From assembly GCF_014174155.1 (NCBI RefSeq), contig NZ_JABEQM010000005.1:1-64000 (forward strand): DNA of 64,000 nucleotides, in the 5' to 3' direction. The notes beneath the pieces are model-generated. The model did not search any database. It was not told where the DNA came from and saw only the letters and a list, made by a program, of their open reading frames with translations. Numbering within the stretch: the first letter of the stretch is position 1; each line of letters begins with the position of its first letter. Below, piece by piece: positions 46,354 through 55,219 of the stretch. A program made the position numbers and the translations under genes. The DNA comes from Gluconacetobacter tumulisoli. GTDB taxonomy: Bacteria > Pseudomonadota > Alphaproteobacteria > Acetobacterales > Acetobacteraceae.

Positions 46354-46936
46354 CGACGCGATCCTTCCGTGCAGTCTGTTATCCGGCAGCTATCCGGAAT
46401 GCAGGCGGGGTGGACATGTCCCGGCCATGCCGCCGTCCCACCGCCGCGGCAGGGCCGGATGTGGAACCGATGTTGCATGGTCATTCAAGGCCGATCCGCC
46501 AACGACCCGAATGTCGGTCGCATGCAGTTATCTTTTTCTTGCAGATCCGAAATTAATATTATTTTTGCGCCGAAATGTTGAACACAGGCGACCTGATCTG
46601 CGTTTCAATGTCGATTTTCACGTCCGATGCCCCGAGGAGGGCCATTGAACGGCCATCTGGTTTTCGGATGCATCGCGCCGCGCCCGATTCCACCGCGGCA
46701 GGCGGATGCATTCGTATGCGCTCCAGCGGGCGACGGAAACGGCCGGACGAACCGTTCGTGGGATGATGTTCAGCGCCTCATCCGGGCGCGATCGACCCGG
46801 ACAGCAGCCCGTTCAGGATCAGGGACAGGCGGGTTGCCGCAAAGGGCGCCTGCATGGCGATATCGCCGTCGCCGTCATCGAAGATCGTCAGTGGCCATTC
46901 GGAACGGCATGACGCCGGATGTGACGGGCCGGACCG
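46354..46936. other. Gene-free stretch between receptor and phospholipase C
   Basis: This 583-bp region has only short shadow frames. An AT-rich patch lies at about 46525-46570, a possible promoter for the receptor at 43996. No PHO-box-like pair, RNA gene or repeat was recognised here. Confidence 0.55.
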
Positions 46937-49030
46937 TCAGACCGTGCCGCGTCCCATCATCGGGTCGCTGCGGCTGGGCCGTCCGGTTTCCATATGCCCT
47001 GCCAGCCGCGCCACCGGCTCCGACCGTCCGTCCAGATGAACGGACAGGTCATACCAATGATCGGTCGCGGCGATCGGCCACACGCTGTCGATCTGGCCGC
47101 CGGCCGGAATCGTGGAACGCTGCCCCTCCGGACCGTCGGCGGCGGCAATCCGCACGTCCATCGGGGCCGCGCCCGGATTGCGGACGGTCAGGACGATGCG
47201 GTCCTGCGCCGGTTCGTAGCGTTCCGCCACAACGGGCGACACTCTATCGGCTTCCATCCGGAATTCCCGCAGGAAACCGTTCGGCCCATGAATGCGCAAC
47301 GGCGCGCCGCCCGCGATCACATGCGTGGTCAGCCGGCTGCCGGCGCCCACAGTATAATGGCGCGGACCCGCGGCGGCACCGTCATGCAGGCTGAAGACGG
47401 CACCCGCCGCACCCGCGCTGGCAAAGGTCAGGCTGACCGAACCCGGCCCGGGCTCCGCCGTCACGGTCAGTTCATAAGGCAGCGGCCTGGCCGGACGCTG
47501 GCCGGGTTCCTGCGTGGGCATGGCCTGGTCGGCCGGCACGACGGGCTTGTCCGGCAGCATGCAGGACCGCCGCGTGGCCGCCGGGTACCCGTCCGTATCG
47601 GGCAGCGGACCCGGCCACGACCGGTCGGTCTGGGCGAAATCGAAGATCGAGGTCAGGTCCCCGGTCACCGCCCGTCGCCACGGGGTGATGTTGGGTTCGG
47701 GCACGCCGAAACGCCGTTCCAGAAACCGCAGGACAGAGGTGTGATCGAACAGTTCCGAATTCACCCAGCCGCCCTTCGTCCAGGGCGAAACCACGATCAT
47801 CGGCACCCGTGGGCCCAGGCCCACGGGCACGCCGTGGAAGCTCTCGCCCGTCACCGGGACGGTGCCGTCCCCCTGCGACGGGTCCAGCGCCGGAACCGGG
47901 GCCGGAACATGGTCGAAGAATCCGTCGTTTTCATCATAATTGAGGATAAAGACCGTCTTCGCCCACACGTCCGGATGCCGCACCAGCACATCCATCATGC
48001 GCGAGATCAGGAATTCCCCATATCCCGGCGGGGCATTCGGATGTTCCGTCAGCGCGGTCGGCGGCACGATCCAGGACACCTGCGGAAGGTGTCCCGACGC
48101 GACGTCGCGCTCGAACGCCTCGATCAGGAAGCGGCCCTCCGAACTGTCCTTGTTCTCGGCGGTGGAACCCGGAACGATGGCGCGCGCATTGACAAAGCGG
48201 CGCGACGCACGGTCGAGATTGCGGAACTGCGCGAACGAGGCCAGCGGGTTGTCGCCGAAATTGTCATATTCCTGATAGATTTTCCACGACACCCCGTGTT
48301 CCAGCAGGCGATCGGCATAGGTCGTCCAGCGGAAGGGTACGAAATCCTTGCGGTCGTGGGCCATGTCGGCCGACCAGTTGCCGTCATCGACGTTCTCGAT
48401 CACCTGCTTGCCGTCATGGCCGACGGCAAGTCCGCTGGTTCCCGAGAACAGGAACAGCCGGTTCGGATTGGTCGGGCCGAAGATCGAGGCGTGATAGGCG
48501 TCGCAGATCGTGAAGGCATCGGCCAGCGCGTAATAATAGGGGATGTCCTGGCGGGTGAAATATCCCATCGTCATGTCCGTCTTGTGACGGATCCAGACAT
48601 TCCAGTTGTTCCAGTCGGCCTGCGATCCCTTCCAGTCATGGTTCAGGCTGGGCAGGCATTCGGCACTGGTCCTGTCCGTGTTGAAGCGGAACGGCAGGAC
48701 CGATCCCCCGCCCTCCGTCGGCTGACGAAACACCGAACTCCCATCCGGCAGGACAGCCGCCCGCGGATCGCCGTAGCCGCGTACCCCGCGCAAGGTCCCG
48801 AAATAATGGTCGAACGACCGGTTTTCCTGCATCAGGATGACGACATGTTCGACGTCGTGCAACGTGCCGGTCATCCGCCGGGGCGGAATGGCCAGCGCGC
48901 GGCGAACATTGTCCGGAACCAGGCCCGAAGCCACAGCCGCCGCCGCGGCGCTGAATTTCAGGAACTGCCGTCGGCCCTGGTCGGGGGGAAGCGCCATGTC
49001 CGGGATCATCCTGTCCGTTCGGCTTCGCAT
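46937..49030 (-). CDS. Tat-exported phospholipase C (phosphocholine-type)
   Basis: A 697-aa enzyme. A twin-arginine signal (GRRQFLKFSAAAAAVASGL) leads the PF04185 domain: HVVILMQENRSFDHYFGTLRGVRGYGDPRA, then FILNYDENDGFFDHVPAP and RVPMIVVSPWTKGG. Two C-terminal DUF756-like beta domains (YELTVTAEPGPGSVSL, RYEPAQDRIVLTVRN) are typical of PlcH/PlcN-type phospholipases C. The ATG at 49030 has GGGGA 6 nt upstream. It would release phosphocholine or similar from phospholipids outside the cell. Lies 145 nt downstream of a TonB receptor gene. Confidence 0.9.
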   Translation of the reverse strand: MRSRTDRMIPDMALPPDQGRRQFLKFSAAAAAVASGLVPDNVRRALAIPPRRMTGTLHDVEHVVILMQENRSFDHYFGTLRGVRGYGDPRAAVLPDGSSVFRQPTEGGGSVLPFRFNTDRTSAECLPSLNHDWKGSQADWNNWNVWIRHKTDMTMGYFTRQDIPYYYALADAFTICDAYHASIFGPTNPNRLFLFSGTSGLAVGHDGKQVIENVDDGNWSADMAHDRKDFVPFRWTTYADRLLEHGVSWKIYQEYDNFGDNPLASFAQFRNLDRASRRFVNARAIVPGSTAENKDSSEGRFLIEAFERDVASGHLPQVSWIVPPTALTEHPNAPPGYGEFLISRMMDVLVRHPDVWAKTVFILNYDENDGFFDHVPAPVPALDPSQGDGTVPVTGESFHGVPVGLGPRVPMIVVSPWTKGGWVNSELFDHTSVLRFLERRFGVPEPNITPWRRAVTGDLTSIFDFAQTDRSWPGPLPDTDGYPAATRRSCMLPDKPVVPADQAMPTQEPGQRPARPLPYELTVTAEPGPGSVSLTFASAGAAGAVFSLHDGAAAGPRHYTVGAGSRLTTHVIAGGAPLRIHGPNGFLREFRMEADRVSPVVAERYEPAQDRIVLTVRNPGAAPMDVRIAAADGPEGQRSTIPAGGQIDSVWPIAATDHWYDLSVHLDGRSEPVARLAGHMETGRPSRSDPMMGRGTV

Positions 49031-49124
49031 TGAAATCCCCGGGACCGGTGCCGTCAAGATCCGTGGCGGCACGCCTCGGCGCGCGGCCCTTCGAAAACCC
49101 GGATTCTGATAAATGAATGGAATG

Positions 49125-49163
49125 CAAGGGCCGAGGCCCTTGCGCGGTTCGGGCAGAGCCCGA
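49125..49163. repeat. Two-hairpin intergenic element, copy B
   Basis: Stem 1 CAAGGGCC (49125-49132) with GGCCCTTG (49135-49142); stem 2 TCGGGC (49149-49154), loop AGA, GCCCGA (49158-49163). Second stem and spacing match copy A at 22868-22906. It follows the 3' end of the receptor gene. Confidence 0.6.
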
Positions 49164-49175
49164 CCTTCCTTTCCC

Positions 49176-51596
49176 TCAGAAATGCTTGCGCAGGGTAAAG
49201 AACACCATGCGCGGCGAACCCGCCTGGAGGGTGGCGAAGGTATGGTCCGGATCGCTGAACTGGAAGCCGTTGCTGCCCACCGTCGCGACATAGCGTTTGT
49301 CGAACAGGTTGCTGACATTGACCTGCGCGTCCAGCCCACGCAGCACGATGTTCCGGCTATGGAAGCGGTAGCCGAGATTGAGGTTGAACACGTCGGTCGC
49401 CGGAACCCAGGAGTCGTTGGTATATGTATAGGTGCGCCTATCCTGGAACTGCATCAGCACGTTGCCCCAGATCGTGCCGTCATCGTAGCCGAGCTGCACG
49501 TTGGCCAGGTTGCGCGGCATGGCGACGACGTTCTTGCCCTTGATGTTGTAGATCGTGCCGCCGGAATTGACGTTGTTGTCATAGTAGGAATTGTTGAACG
49601 CGTAGGAGGCGTAGATCGACCAGTGCGGCGCGAACTGGTAATTGAAGGCCGCATCGACACCACGGGCCGTCACGCCGCCGACATTGGCCAGGGCCGAGGC
49701 ATTGCCCTGAATACCCGTCCCCTGCGTGATCGACAGCAGACGGTTTTCGAATTCCACATAATAACCGGTAAGCGATGCCTGGATATTATTGTCGTGATAG
49801 CGATAGCCGACTTCTTCGGTATAGGACATCTCCGGCTTGATCTTGCCCTTGATGGCGTCATAGCCCGCGATGGTCGTCGCGAAGGGGCTTGTGGCACCGG
49901 TCTGCGAATTGTCGAAGGCCGCCATGTTGCGGGCGAAATCGGCGAAGATTTCGTTATGGCGGTTCAGCCGGTAATTCACGCCGACCTGGGGCAGGAACCC
50001 GTTGGACGACTGGATGGAGCCGGACGGATAGCCGTCCGCGCCCTTCACGCCCATCAGGTTGGAGCCGATCTGGGTGGCGGTGTTGTCCACGATCAGCGAC
50101 TTGAAGCCGTAATTCAGCTTCAGGGCCTTCATGATCTGCCACGTATCCTGCAGATGCACCTGGTAGGTCTTCGTGTTGAAGGCCGCCTGCCACTGGGTAT
50201 AGAATGGATTGCCCTGGTACCAGTGCAGGCTGTCCGGCGTGCCGTCGATCGACAGCGGGTAGTAGCGACGCGCCTGTTCGAAATCGTTGTTCTCGAACCA
50301 GAAGCCACCTTCGATGGTGTGGTGCCCGGCCTGGTAGGACAGGCTGCCGATGAACCCTTCGCGATGGATGCCGTATTCGGTGGTCCGGGTGGAGAGCGGT
50401 GAACCGCCGAGGGCGGCGGGCGTGGGCACGTAAGGCGTCACCCACACGCCTTCGCCGCTGTTCGTATGGCCGTAGACCGTGGCAAAGCCCTTCAGCCGGT
50501 CAGAGAGACGGAAATCGAGCTTGCCGTAGCCCAGAGCGTCCTGGCGCAGGCCGGCAGCGTTGTAATAGACGAAATCCGGCGGGCTGTCGTAATTGGTCGA
50601 CCCGATGCCGGCAGGATAGGCCGTGCCACTCTGGTAGGCAGAGCCGATCTGCTTGGCGAGCGCATAATTGCCGGTGATGTTGTCGACATTGTAGCCATAT
50701 TTCTGAATCGTCGCGAGCGACAGGTCCTGATAGTCGTTCTCCTGCCGCATCGACCAGTCGCCGTACAGCGTCAGCTTCACGTTCTCGCCGATGGGCTGGA
50801 CGAATTTCGCATTGGCCTGCTGCTGACGCTGCTGGCCGTCGCCCTTCCATTTGTTGGCATCCAGATAATCGTAGGACACATAGAACTTGCCGCCCGTGGG
50901 CAGCAGGCCGGAATTGACGCGCATGAAGGTGCGCCACGTGGCGGCGGAACCGACCGTCCCCGCCACATCCACGCCGAACCTGTTCGTCGGGTCGATCGAA
51001 GTGAATTCCAGCGCGCCGCCAAGATCGTTGGACGCGGCGACGCCCACGGACCCGGCACCCTGCGTCAGCGTGGCCGCGCCGTTATTCTCGGTCTGGAGCG
51101 CGCGACCGATCGAAAGGCCGTTGTCGTTGCCATACGCCAGATTGCCCAGCGGAATCCCGTCCATCGTGAAGCCGAGACGGCTCTGGTCGAAGCCACGGAT
51201 GATGATCTGCTGCGACCATTCATAGGCGCCCAGCGGGTCCGATGTCGTGAACATCACGCCCGGCAGCTTGGAAAGCGCCTTGAAGGGACTCGTCCCCGGA
51301 ACATACTGGCTGATGGCCATGCGCGAGACGGTCTGGGTCTCGCGGGAGGCGCCGGCGCCAAGCACGATGATCGCCTCGGACGGGCTCGGAGGAAGGGCGG
51401 CGGACGTCTGCGCCACCTGGACGGGGGCGGCCACGGCGGGGACAGCAAGGGTCTGGTTCTTCGTGCCAGGGGCTGCCCGCGTCTGCACCGCGTGACCGGG
51501 CTTGAGCGATTTCCTTGCCGTCGCGGCAGCCGCCGCCTGATGAACCAGAAGGGCGCTCAGGCAGGTGGTCAGGCACAGGGATATCGTCTTGTTCAT
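49176..51596 (-). CDS. TonB-dependent outer-membrane receptor, PHO-box preceded
   Basis: An 806-aa receptor. Signal peptide NKTISLCLTTCLSALLVHQAAAA; plug with SPFKALSKLPGVMFTTSDPLGAYEWSQQIIIRGFDQ; barrel ending in FTLRKHF. The ATG at 51596 has GAGGA about 13 nt before it. A candidate PHO box lies 85 nt upstream, and phospholipase C follows downstream, so it may import a phosphorus compound or a metal needed under phosphate starvation. The ligand is not known. Confidence 0.9.
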   Translation of the reverse strand: MNKTISLCLTTCLSALLVHQAAAAATARKSLKPGHAVQTRAAPGTKNQTLAVPAVAAPVQVAQTSAALPPSPSEAIIVLGAGASRETQTVSRMAISQYVPGTSPFKALSKLPGVMFTTSDPLGAYEWSQQIIIRGFDQSRLGFTMDGIPLGNLAYGNDNGLSIGRALQTENNGAATLTQGAGSVGVAASNDLGGALEFTSIDPTNRFGVDVAGTVGSAATWRTFMRVNSGLLPTGGKFYVSYDYLDANKWKGDGQQRQQQANAKFVQPIGENVKLTLYGDWSMRQENDYQDLSLATIQKYGYNVDNITGNYALAKQIGSAYQSGTAYPAGIGSTNYDSPPDFVYYNAAGLRQDALGYGKLDFRLSDRLKGFATVYGHTNSGEGVWVTPYVPTPAALGGSPLSTRTTEYGIHREGFIGSLSYQAGHHTIEGGFWFENNDFEQARRYYPLSIDGTPDSLHWYQGNPFYTQWQAAFNTKTYQVHLQDTWQIMKALKLNYGFKSLIVDNTATQIGSNLMGVKGADGYPSGSIQSSNGFLPQVGVNYRLNRHNEIFADFARNMAAFDNSQTGATSPFATTIAGYDAIKGKIKPEMSYTEEVGYRYHDNNIQASLTGYYVEFENRLLSITQGTGIQGNASALANVGGVTARGVDAAFNYQFAPHWSIYASYAFNNSYYDNNVNSGGTIYNIKGKNVVAMPRNLANVQLGYDDGTIWGNVLMQFQDRRTYTYTNDSWVPATDVFNLNLGYRFHSRNIVLRGLDAQVNVSNLFDKRYVATVGSNGFQFSDPDHTFATLQAGSPRMVFFTLRKHF

Positions 51597-51960
51597 ATCA
51601 CGCGGTTCCTCAGCCATTCCTGCCCGGATCGAACGGCAGGCTTCCCCGCACCGCTATATGAGCGCCCTGGCATTTGGTCTCGTGATGATTTTATGACAGG
51701 CCGAAATGATGGCCGCCTTTCCAAGTCAATAGGGCAACCCGCGTCGTAGAGACGATTATTTATTATAGTATTCGCCGTGCAACACCCGTGGAAGAACGGC
51801 CGACATTCCTTCCCGGCAATCCGGCCCGCATTGCACGATCCATTCAAAAATGCCGGCCATGCGCCCGAAGCGGCTTGACGGCCCTCCCCATGCATTGGCC
51901 ATCATGCCCGCAGGCGGCGGGTCGGGCCCGGCGCCCCGAAGCGGAGGGACAAGCTGGATC
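51597..51960. other. Divergent control region between TonB receptor and eutB
   Basis: A 364-bp region without a supported gene. It holds the PHO-like site and an AT-rich block at about 51750-51780 (TATTATAGTATT) that could supply -10 elements in either direction. The N-terminal extension of the eutB frame (51850-51960) is counted here as probably untranslated. Confidence 0.5.
51682..51699 (-). promoter_or_regulatory. Candidate PHO box upstream of the TonB receptor
   Basis: On the minus strand CTGTCAT (51699-51693), spacer AAAA, TCATCAC (51688-51682). Half 1 is a perfect consensus match; half 2 matches 4 of 7. The receptor ATG is 85 nt downstream. Confidence 0.55.
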
Positions 51961-53343
51961 GTGACTTATCGCGCGACCCTGGATGGGGAACATTACCGAT
52001 TTTCCGACCTGCGGCAGGTCCTGGCCTGGGCATCGCCCCAGCGGTCCGGGGACGAACTGGCCGGCATCGCCGCTGCCGACCCGGTGGAACGCATTGCCGC
52101 GCGCTATGCCCTGGCCGACGTCCCTCTGGCGACGTTCCTGGAAGATCTGCCGGTCCCCTATGAAGCCGACGAGGTCACGCGCCTGATCGTCGATACGCAC
52201 GACGCGGCGTCTTTCGCCCCGGTGGCGCACATGACGGTGGGGCAGTTCCGCGACTGGCTGCTGTCGCACCAGGCGGACGCGGATGCGATTGCCGCCGTGT
52301 CGCCGGGCCTGACGCCGGAAATGGTGTCGGCCGTCAGCAAGCTGATGCGCAACCAGGACCTGATCGCGGCGGCGCGCAAGATCCGCGTCCGCACCGCCTT
52401 CCGCAACACGCAGGGCCTGCCCGGGCGGCTGGGCACCCGCCTGCAGCCCAACCACCCCACCGACGATCCCCGGGGCATCGCGGCGTCGCTGCTGGACGGG
52501 CTGCTGCTGGGGGTCGGCGACGCGGTGATCGGGATCAATCCGGCCACCGACAACATCGCCAACGGCATCGTCCTGCTGGACATGCTGGAGTCCGTGCGCA
52601 CCCGCTACGCCATTCCGACGCAGAGCTGCGTGCTGACGCACGTCACCAATTCCATCGCGATGATCGAGCGTGGCGCACCGGTCGACCTGGTGTTCCAGTC
52701 CGTCGCGGGGACCGAAGCCGCGAACGCCGGCTTCGGTGTGTCGCTGTCGCTGCTGGCCGAGGCCCAGGACGCCGCCCTGTCTCTGGGCCGCGGAACGGTC
52801 GGCCAGGACGTGATGTATTTCGAGACCGGACAGGGCGCGGCGCTGTCGGCCAACGCCCATCACGGCATGGACCAGCAGACGGCCGAAGTCCGCGCCTATG
52901 CCGTGGCGCGGGCCTTTTCACCCTTGCTGGTCAACACCGTGGTCGGCTTCATCGGACCGGAATATCTGTACGACGGCAAGCAGATCATCCGTGCGGGGCT
53001 GGAGGACCATTTCTGCGGCAAGCTGATGGGCCTGCCGATGGGATGCGACGTCTGCTACACCAACCATGCCGAGGCCGATCAGGACGACATGGATAATCTG
53101 ATGATGCTTCTGACGGTGGCGGGGGTGAATTTCCTGATCACCGTGCCCGGCGGCGACGATGTGATGCTCAGTTACCAGAGTCTGTCCTACCATGACATGC
53201 TGACCCTGCGATCCAGCTTCGGCGTCCGCGCCGCCCCCGAATTCGAAGCGTGGCTGGAGGGCATGGACCTGCTGGACACGCGGGGACGGCTGCGTCTGAA
53301 CGCGCCGCACGCCCTGGGCCGCATTCTTGCCCCCGAGACCTGA
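51961..53343 (+). CDS. eutB: Ethanolamine ammonia-lyase large subunit
   Basis: A 460-aa protein when started at GTG 51961, matching usual EutB length and its opening (TYRATLDGEHYRFSDLRQVLAWASPQRSGDELAGIAA). GGAGGG lies 12 nt before. An ATG at 51904 or 51850 would add 19-37 residues unlike the family. Other conserved blocks: LPGRLGTRLQPNHPTDDP, GDAVIGINPATDN and MGCDVCYTNHAEADQDDM. With EutC and adenosylcobalamin it splits ethanolamine to acetaldehyde and ammonia. Confidence 0.94.
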   Translation: MTYRATLDGEHYRFSDLRQVLAWASPQRSGDELAGIAAADPVERIAARYALADVPLATFLEDLPVPYEADEVTRLIVDTHDAASFAPVAHMTVGQFRDWLLSHQADADAIAAVSPGLTPEMVSAVSKLMRNQDLIAAARKIRVRTAFRNTQGLPGRLGTRLQPNHPTDDPRGIAASLLDGLLLGVGDAVIGINPATDNIANGIVLLDMLESVRTRYAIPTQSCVLTHVTNSIAMIERGAPVDLVFQSVAGTEAANAGFGVSLSLLAEAQDAALSLGRGTVGQDVMYFETGQGAALSANAHHGMDQQTAEVRAYAVARAFSPLLVNTVVGFIGPEYLYDGKQIIRAGLEDHFCGKLMGLPMGCDVCYTNHAEADQDDMDNLMMLLTVAGVNFLITVPGGDDVMLSYQSLSYHDMLTLRSSFGVRAAPEFEAWLEGMDLLDTRGRLRLNAPHALGRILAPET

Positions 53344-53347
53344 TCCC

Positions 53348-54121
53348 ATGAACGAATCCCGACCCGACCCGGCAACCGATACGATGACCCTTAACGGGAC
53401 CGATCCGTGGGCGCCGCTGCGGGGCCTGACCCACGCCCGCGTCGGCCAGCCCCGGGCCGGCGACACCGTCGCGGGTGGCGAGGTCCGGGCCTTCCAGCTG
53501 GCCCACGCACGGGCGCGCAAGGCGGTCACGGCCCCCCTTCGGCAGGACGCCATGCCGCTGGATGGTCCGGTCCTGACCGTCCACAGCGAGGCCACCGATC
53601 GGGCGATGTTCATCCGCCGTCCCGATCTGGGCCGCCGCCTGTCGGCCGACAGCGCAGCGGTGCTGACGCGCGGGTCGTATGACGTGGTGTTCGTGATCGC
53701 CGACGGCCTGTCGTCCGTGGCCGCGGAACGACAGGCCCCGCCGGTCCTGGCCGCCTGTCGCGCGCTGTTGCCCGGCTGGCGGATCGCACCGGTGGTGGTG
53801 GCACACAATGCGCGCGTCGCCCTGGGCGACGACATCGCGCACCGGCTGGGGGCCGGCTGCGTCGTCATGATGATCGGCGAGCGACCGGGACTGAGCGTTT
53901 CCGACAGCCTGAGCCTGTACATGACCTGGGATCCCCATCCCGGCCGGCTGGATTCCGAACGCAACTGCATTTCGAATATCCACGACCAGGGCGGCCTGTC
54001 CGCCGGCGTCGCCGCGGCCAAGCTGGCATGGCTGCTGGCGGGCGCGCGCCGGATCGGACGCAGCGGCATCATGCTGAAGGACGAAACCCCGGCCGATCCC
54101 GCCGCGACGCTTCCCCCCTGA
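53348..54121 (+). CDS. eutC: Ethanolamine ammonia-lyase small subunit
   Basis: A 257-aa EutC. Conserved parts: WAPLRGLTHARVGQ, FQLAHARARKAVT, DVVFVIADGLSSVAAERQA and GERPGLSVSDSLSLYMTWDPHPG. It completes the B12 site with EutB. Starts 4 nt after eutB. No eutA reactivase, eutL transporter-like or microcompartment genes are nearby. Convergent with 54143-55210. Confidence 0.94.
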   Translation: MNESRPDPATDTMTLNGTDPWAPLRGLTHARVGQPRAGDTVAGGEVRAFQLAHARARKAVTAPLRQDAMPLDGPVLTVHSEATDRAMFIRRPDLGRRLSADSAAVLTRGSYDVVFVIADGLSSVAAERQAPPVLAACRALLPGWRIAPVVVAHNARVALGDDIAHRLGAGCVVMMIGERPGLSVSDSLSLYMTWDPHPGRLDSERNCISNIHDQGGLSAGVAAAKLAWLLAGARRIGRSGIMLKDETPADPAATLPP

Positions 54122-54142
54122 CCTCCCCCCGATGACGAGGGA

Positions 54143-55210
54143 TCAGGGCTGCTCGTCCACCGTGGCGTCGGCCATTCGGGACTGGGCCGGGCTGAGGCCC
54201 GAATGCGCCATTTCCGTCCCGCCCGTCGGCAGTTGCGGATCCGAAAAATAGAGCATCCGGCTGGGGAAGGCGAAGAGCACCGTCCGGTTCCGGAAGAAAT
54301 CCAGCCCCAGCATGTTGTAGCCCGCCTTGGCCACGTCGGCCTGCAGCGCCGTGCCGTGGAACGTGCCGAGCACGAACCGGTCGAAGCGGTGCCGGTGGCC
54401 GACGATCGCGATGCCGGCATCGGTGCGGCTGCGGGGATCGTTGGCCAGGTCCGATGTACCGACCCCGGCGTCGGCCGCATCGGCGGTCCGGATGATGGAC
54501 GCGTTCGACCCGGGTTCCACCTCCATGCCGATGGGCACCCCATTGATCGCCACCTGCACCATGACATCCATCCCCCGCGCATCGGGTATCAGCGCCGCGG
54601 CATAGGACCGCGCCCCCACCAGACGCGACAAGGGCGGGCAACCTGGGGCGCCGCTTTCCTTGAACAGGGTCAGGGTCTGGTTGGGAAAATCCAGCAGAAC
54701 ATTGTAATTGCCCAGGATATCATACCCCAGCACCCCCAGAACCGGCCGCCCCGCGATCTTCCTGTCGCCGAATACCCCCAGCATGACCCCGTTGATGTGA
54801 TGGGCCGTCCCCCGCCCGATCACGAGGTCGTCGACGACCGTGGTGTAGGAACGGCCTTCGCCGGTCACCGTCTGCACCGGAAGGGTCTTGCCCACGGGAT
54901 AGTGCATGCCGTCGCGCTCGAACACGCCCAGGGATTCCTGCGTCGTGCCCAGGAACGCCGCCCCCTCCGTCCCGTTGATCTTCACCGGGACGGCGGGGCT
55001 GCCGTCGCCGGTCAGCAGCGGCACCTCGATCATGTGCGCGATGCAGCGTTCCGGCACGACATCCGTGTCGGCTCGATCGGGCCCGTCGGCCGCCCGAACA
55101 GGCCCGCACCAGAACGTGGCCAGCAGGATGGCGGGGACAAGGACGGCCGGACGTGACGACAGGCGTATTCCACCTGTATCCGACCCGGTGCCTGCCCCTG
55201 TACCCGCCAT
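54143..55210 (-). CDS. Exported retropepsin-like protein with degenerate active-site motifs
   Basis: A 355-aa protein with an N-terminal signal-like segment (VLVPAILLATFWCGPVRAA). Two retropepsin-like halves are recognisable: VPVKINGTEGAAFLGTTQESLGVF with VLGVLGYDILGNYNVLLDF, and VAINGVPIGMEVEPGSNASII with MLGLDFFRNRTVLFAF. In active proteases each half would show DTGA; here the places read LGTTQ and VEPGS, so the catalytic aspartates appear lost. It may bind rather than cleave. 9 nt from gntK and on the same strand. Confidence 0.75.
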   Translation of the reverse strand: MAGTGAGTGSDTGGIRLSSRPAVLVPAILLATFWCGPVRAADGPDRADTDVVPERCIAHMIEVPLLTGDGSPAVPVKINGTEGAAFLGTTQESLGVFERDGMHYPVGKTLPVQTVTGEGRSYTTVVDDLVIGRGTAHHINGVMLGVFGDRKIAGRPVLGVLGYDILGNYNVLLDFPNQTLTLFKESGAPGCPPLSRLVGARSYAAALIPDARGMDVMVQVAINGVPIGMEVEPGSNASIIRTADAADAGVGTSDLANDPRSRTDAGIAIVGHRHRFDRFVLGTFHGTALQADVAKAGYNMLGLDFFRNRTVLFAFPSRMLYFSDPQLPTGGTEMAHSGLSPAQSRMADATVDEQP

Positions 55211-55219
55211 GTGGATCGT

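Noticed and set aside
43825-46581. 918-codon open frame on the plus strand
   Set aside because: Antisense to the TonB receptor at 43996; no recognisable domain.
46354-46936. Search for a PHO box or RNA gene before the receptor at 43996
   Set aside because: TGTCA-like words occur but none forms an 11-bp-spaced pair; no tRNA or structured RNA signature was seen.
46627-47394. Plus-strand frame across the phospholipase C end and its intergenic region
   Set aside because: Arg/Pro-rich shadow overlapping the phospholipase C gene, without a ribosome-binding site or motif.
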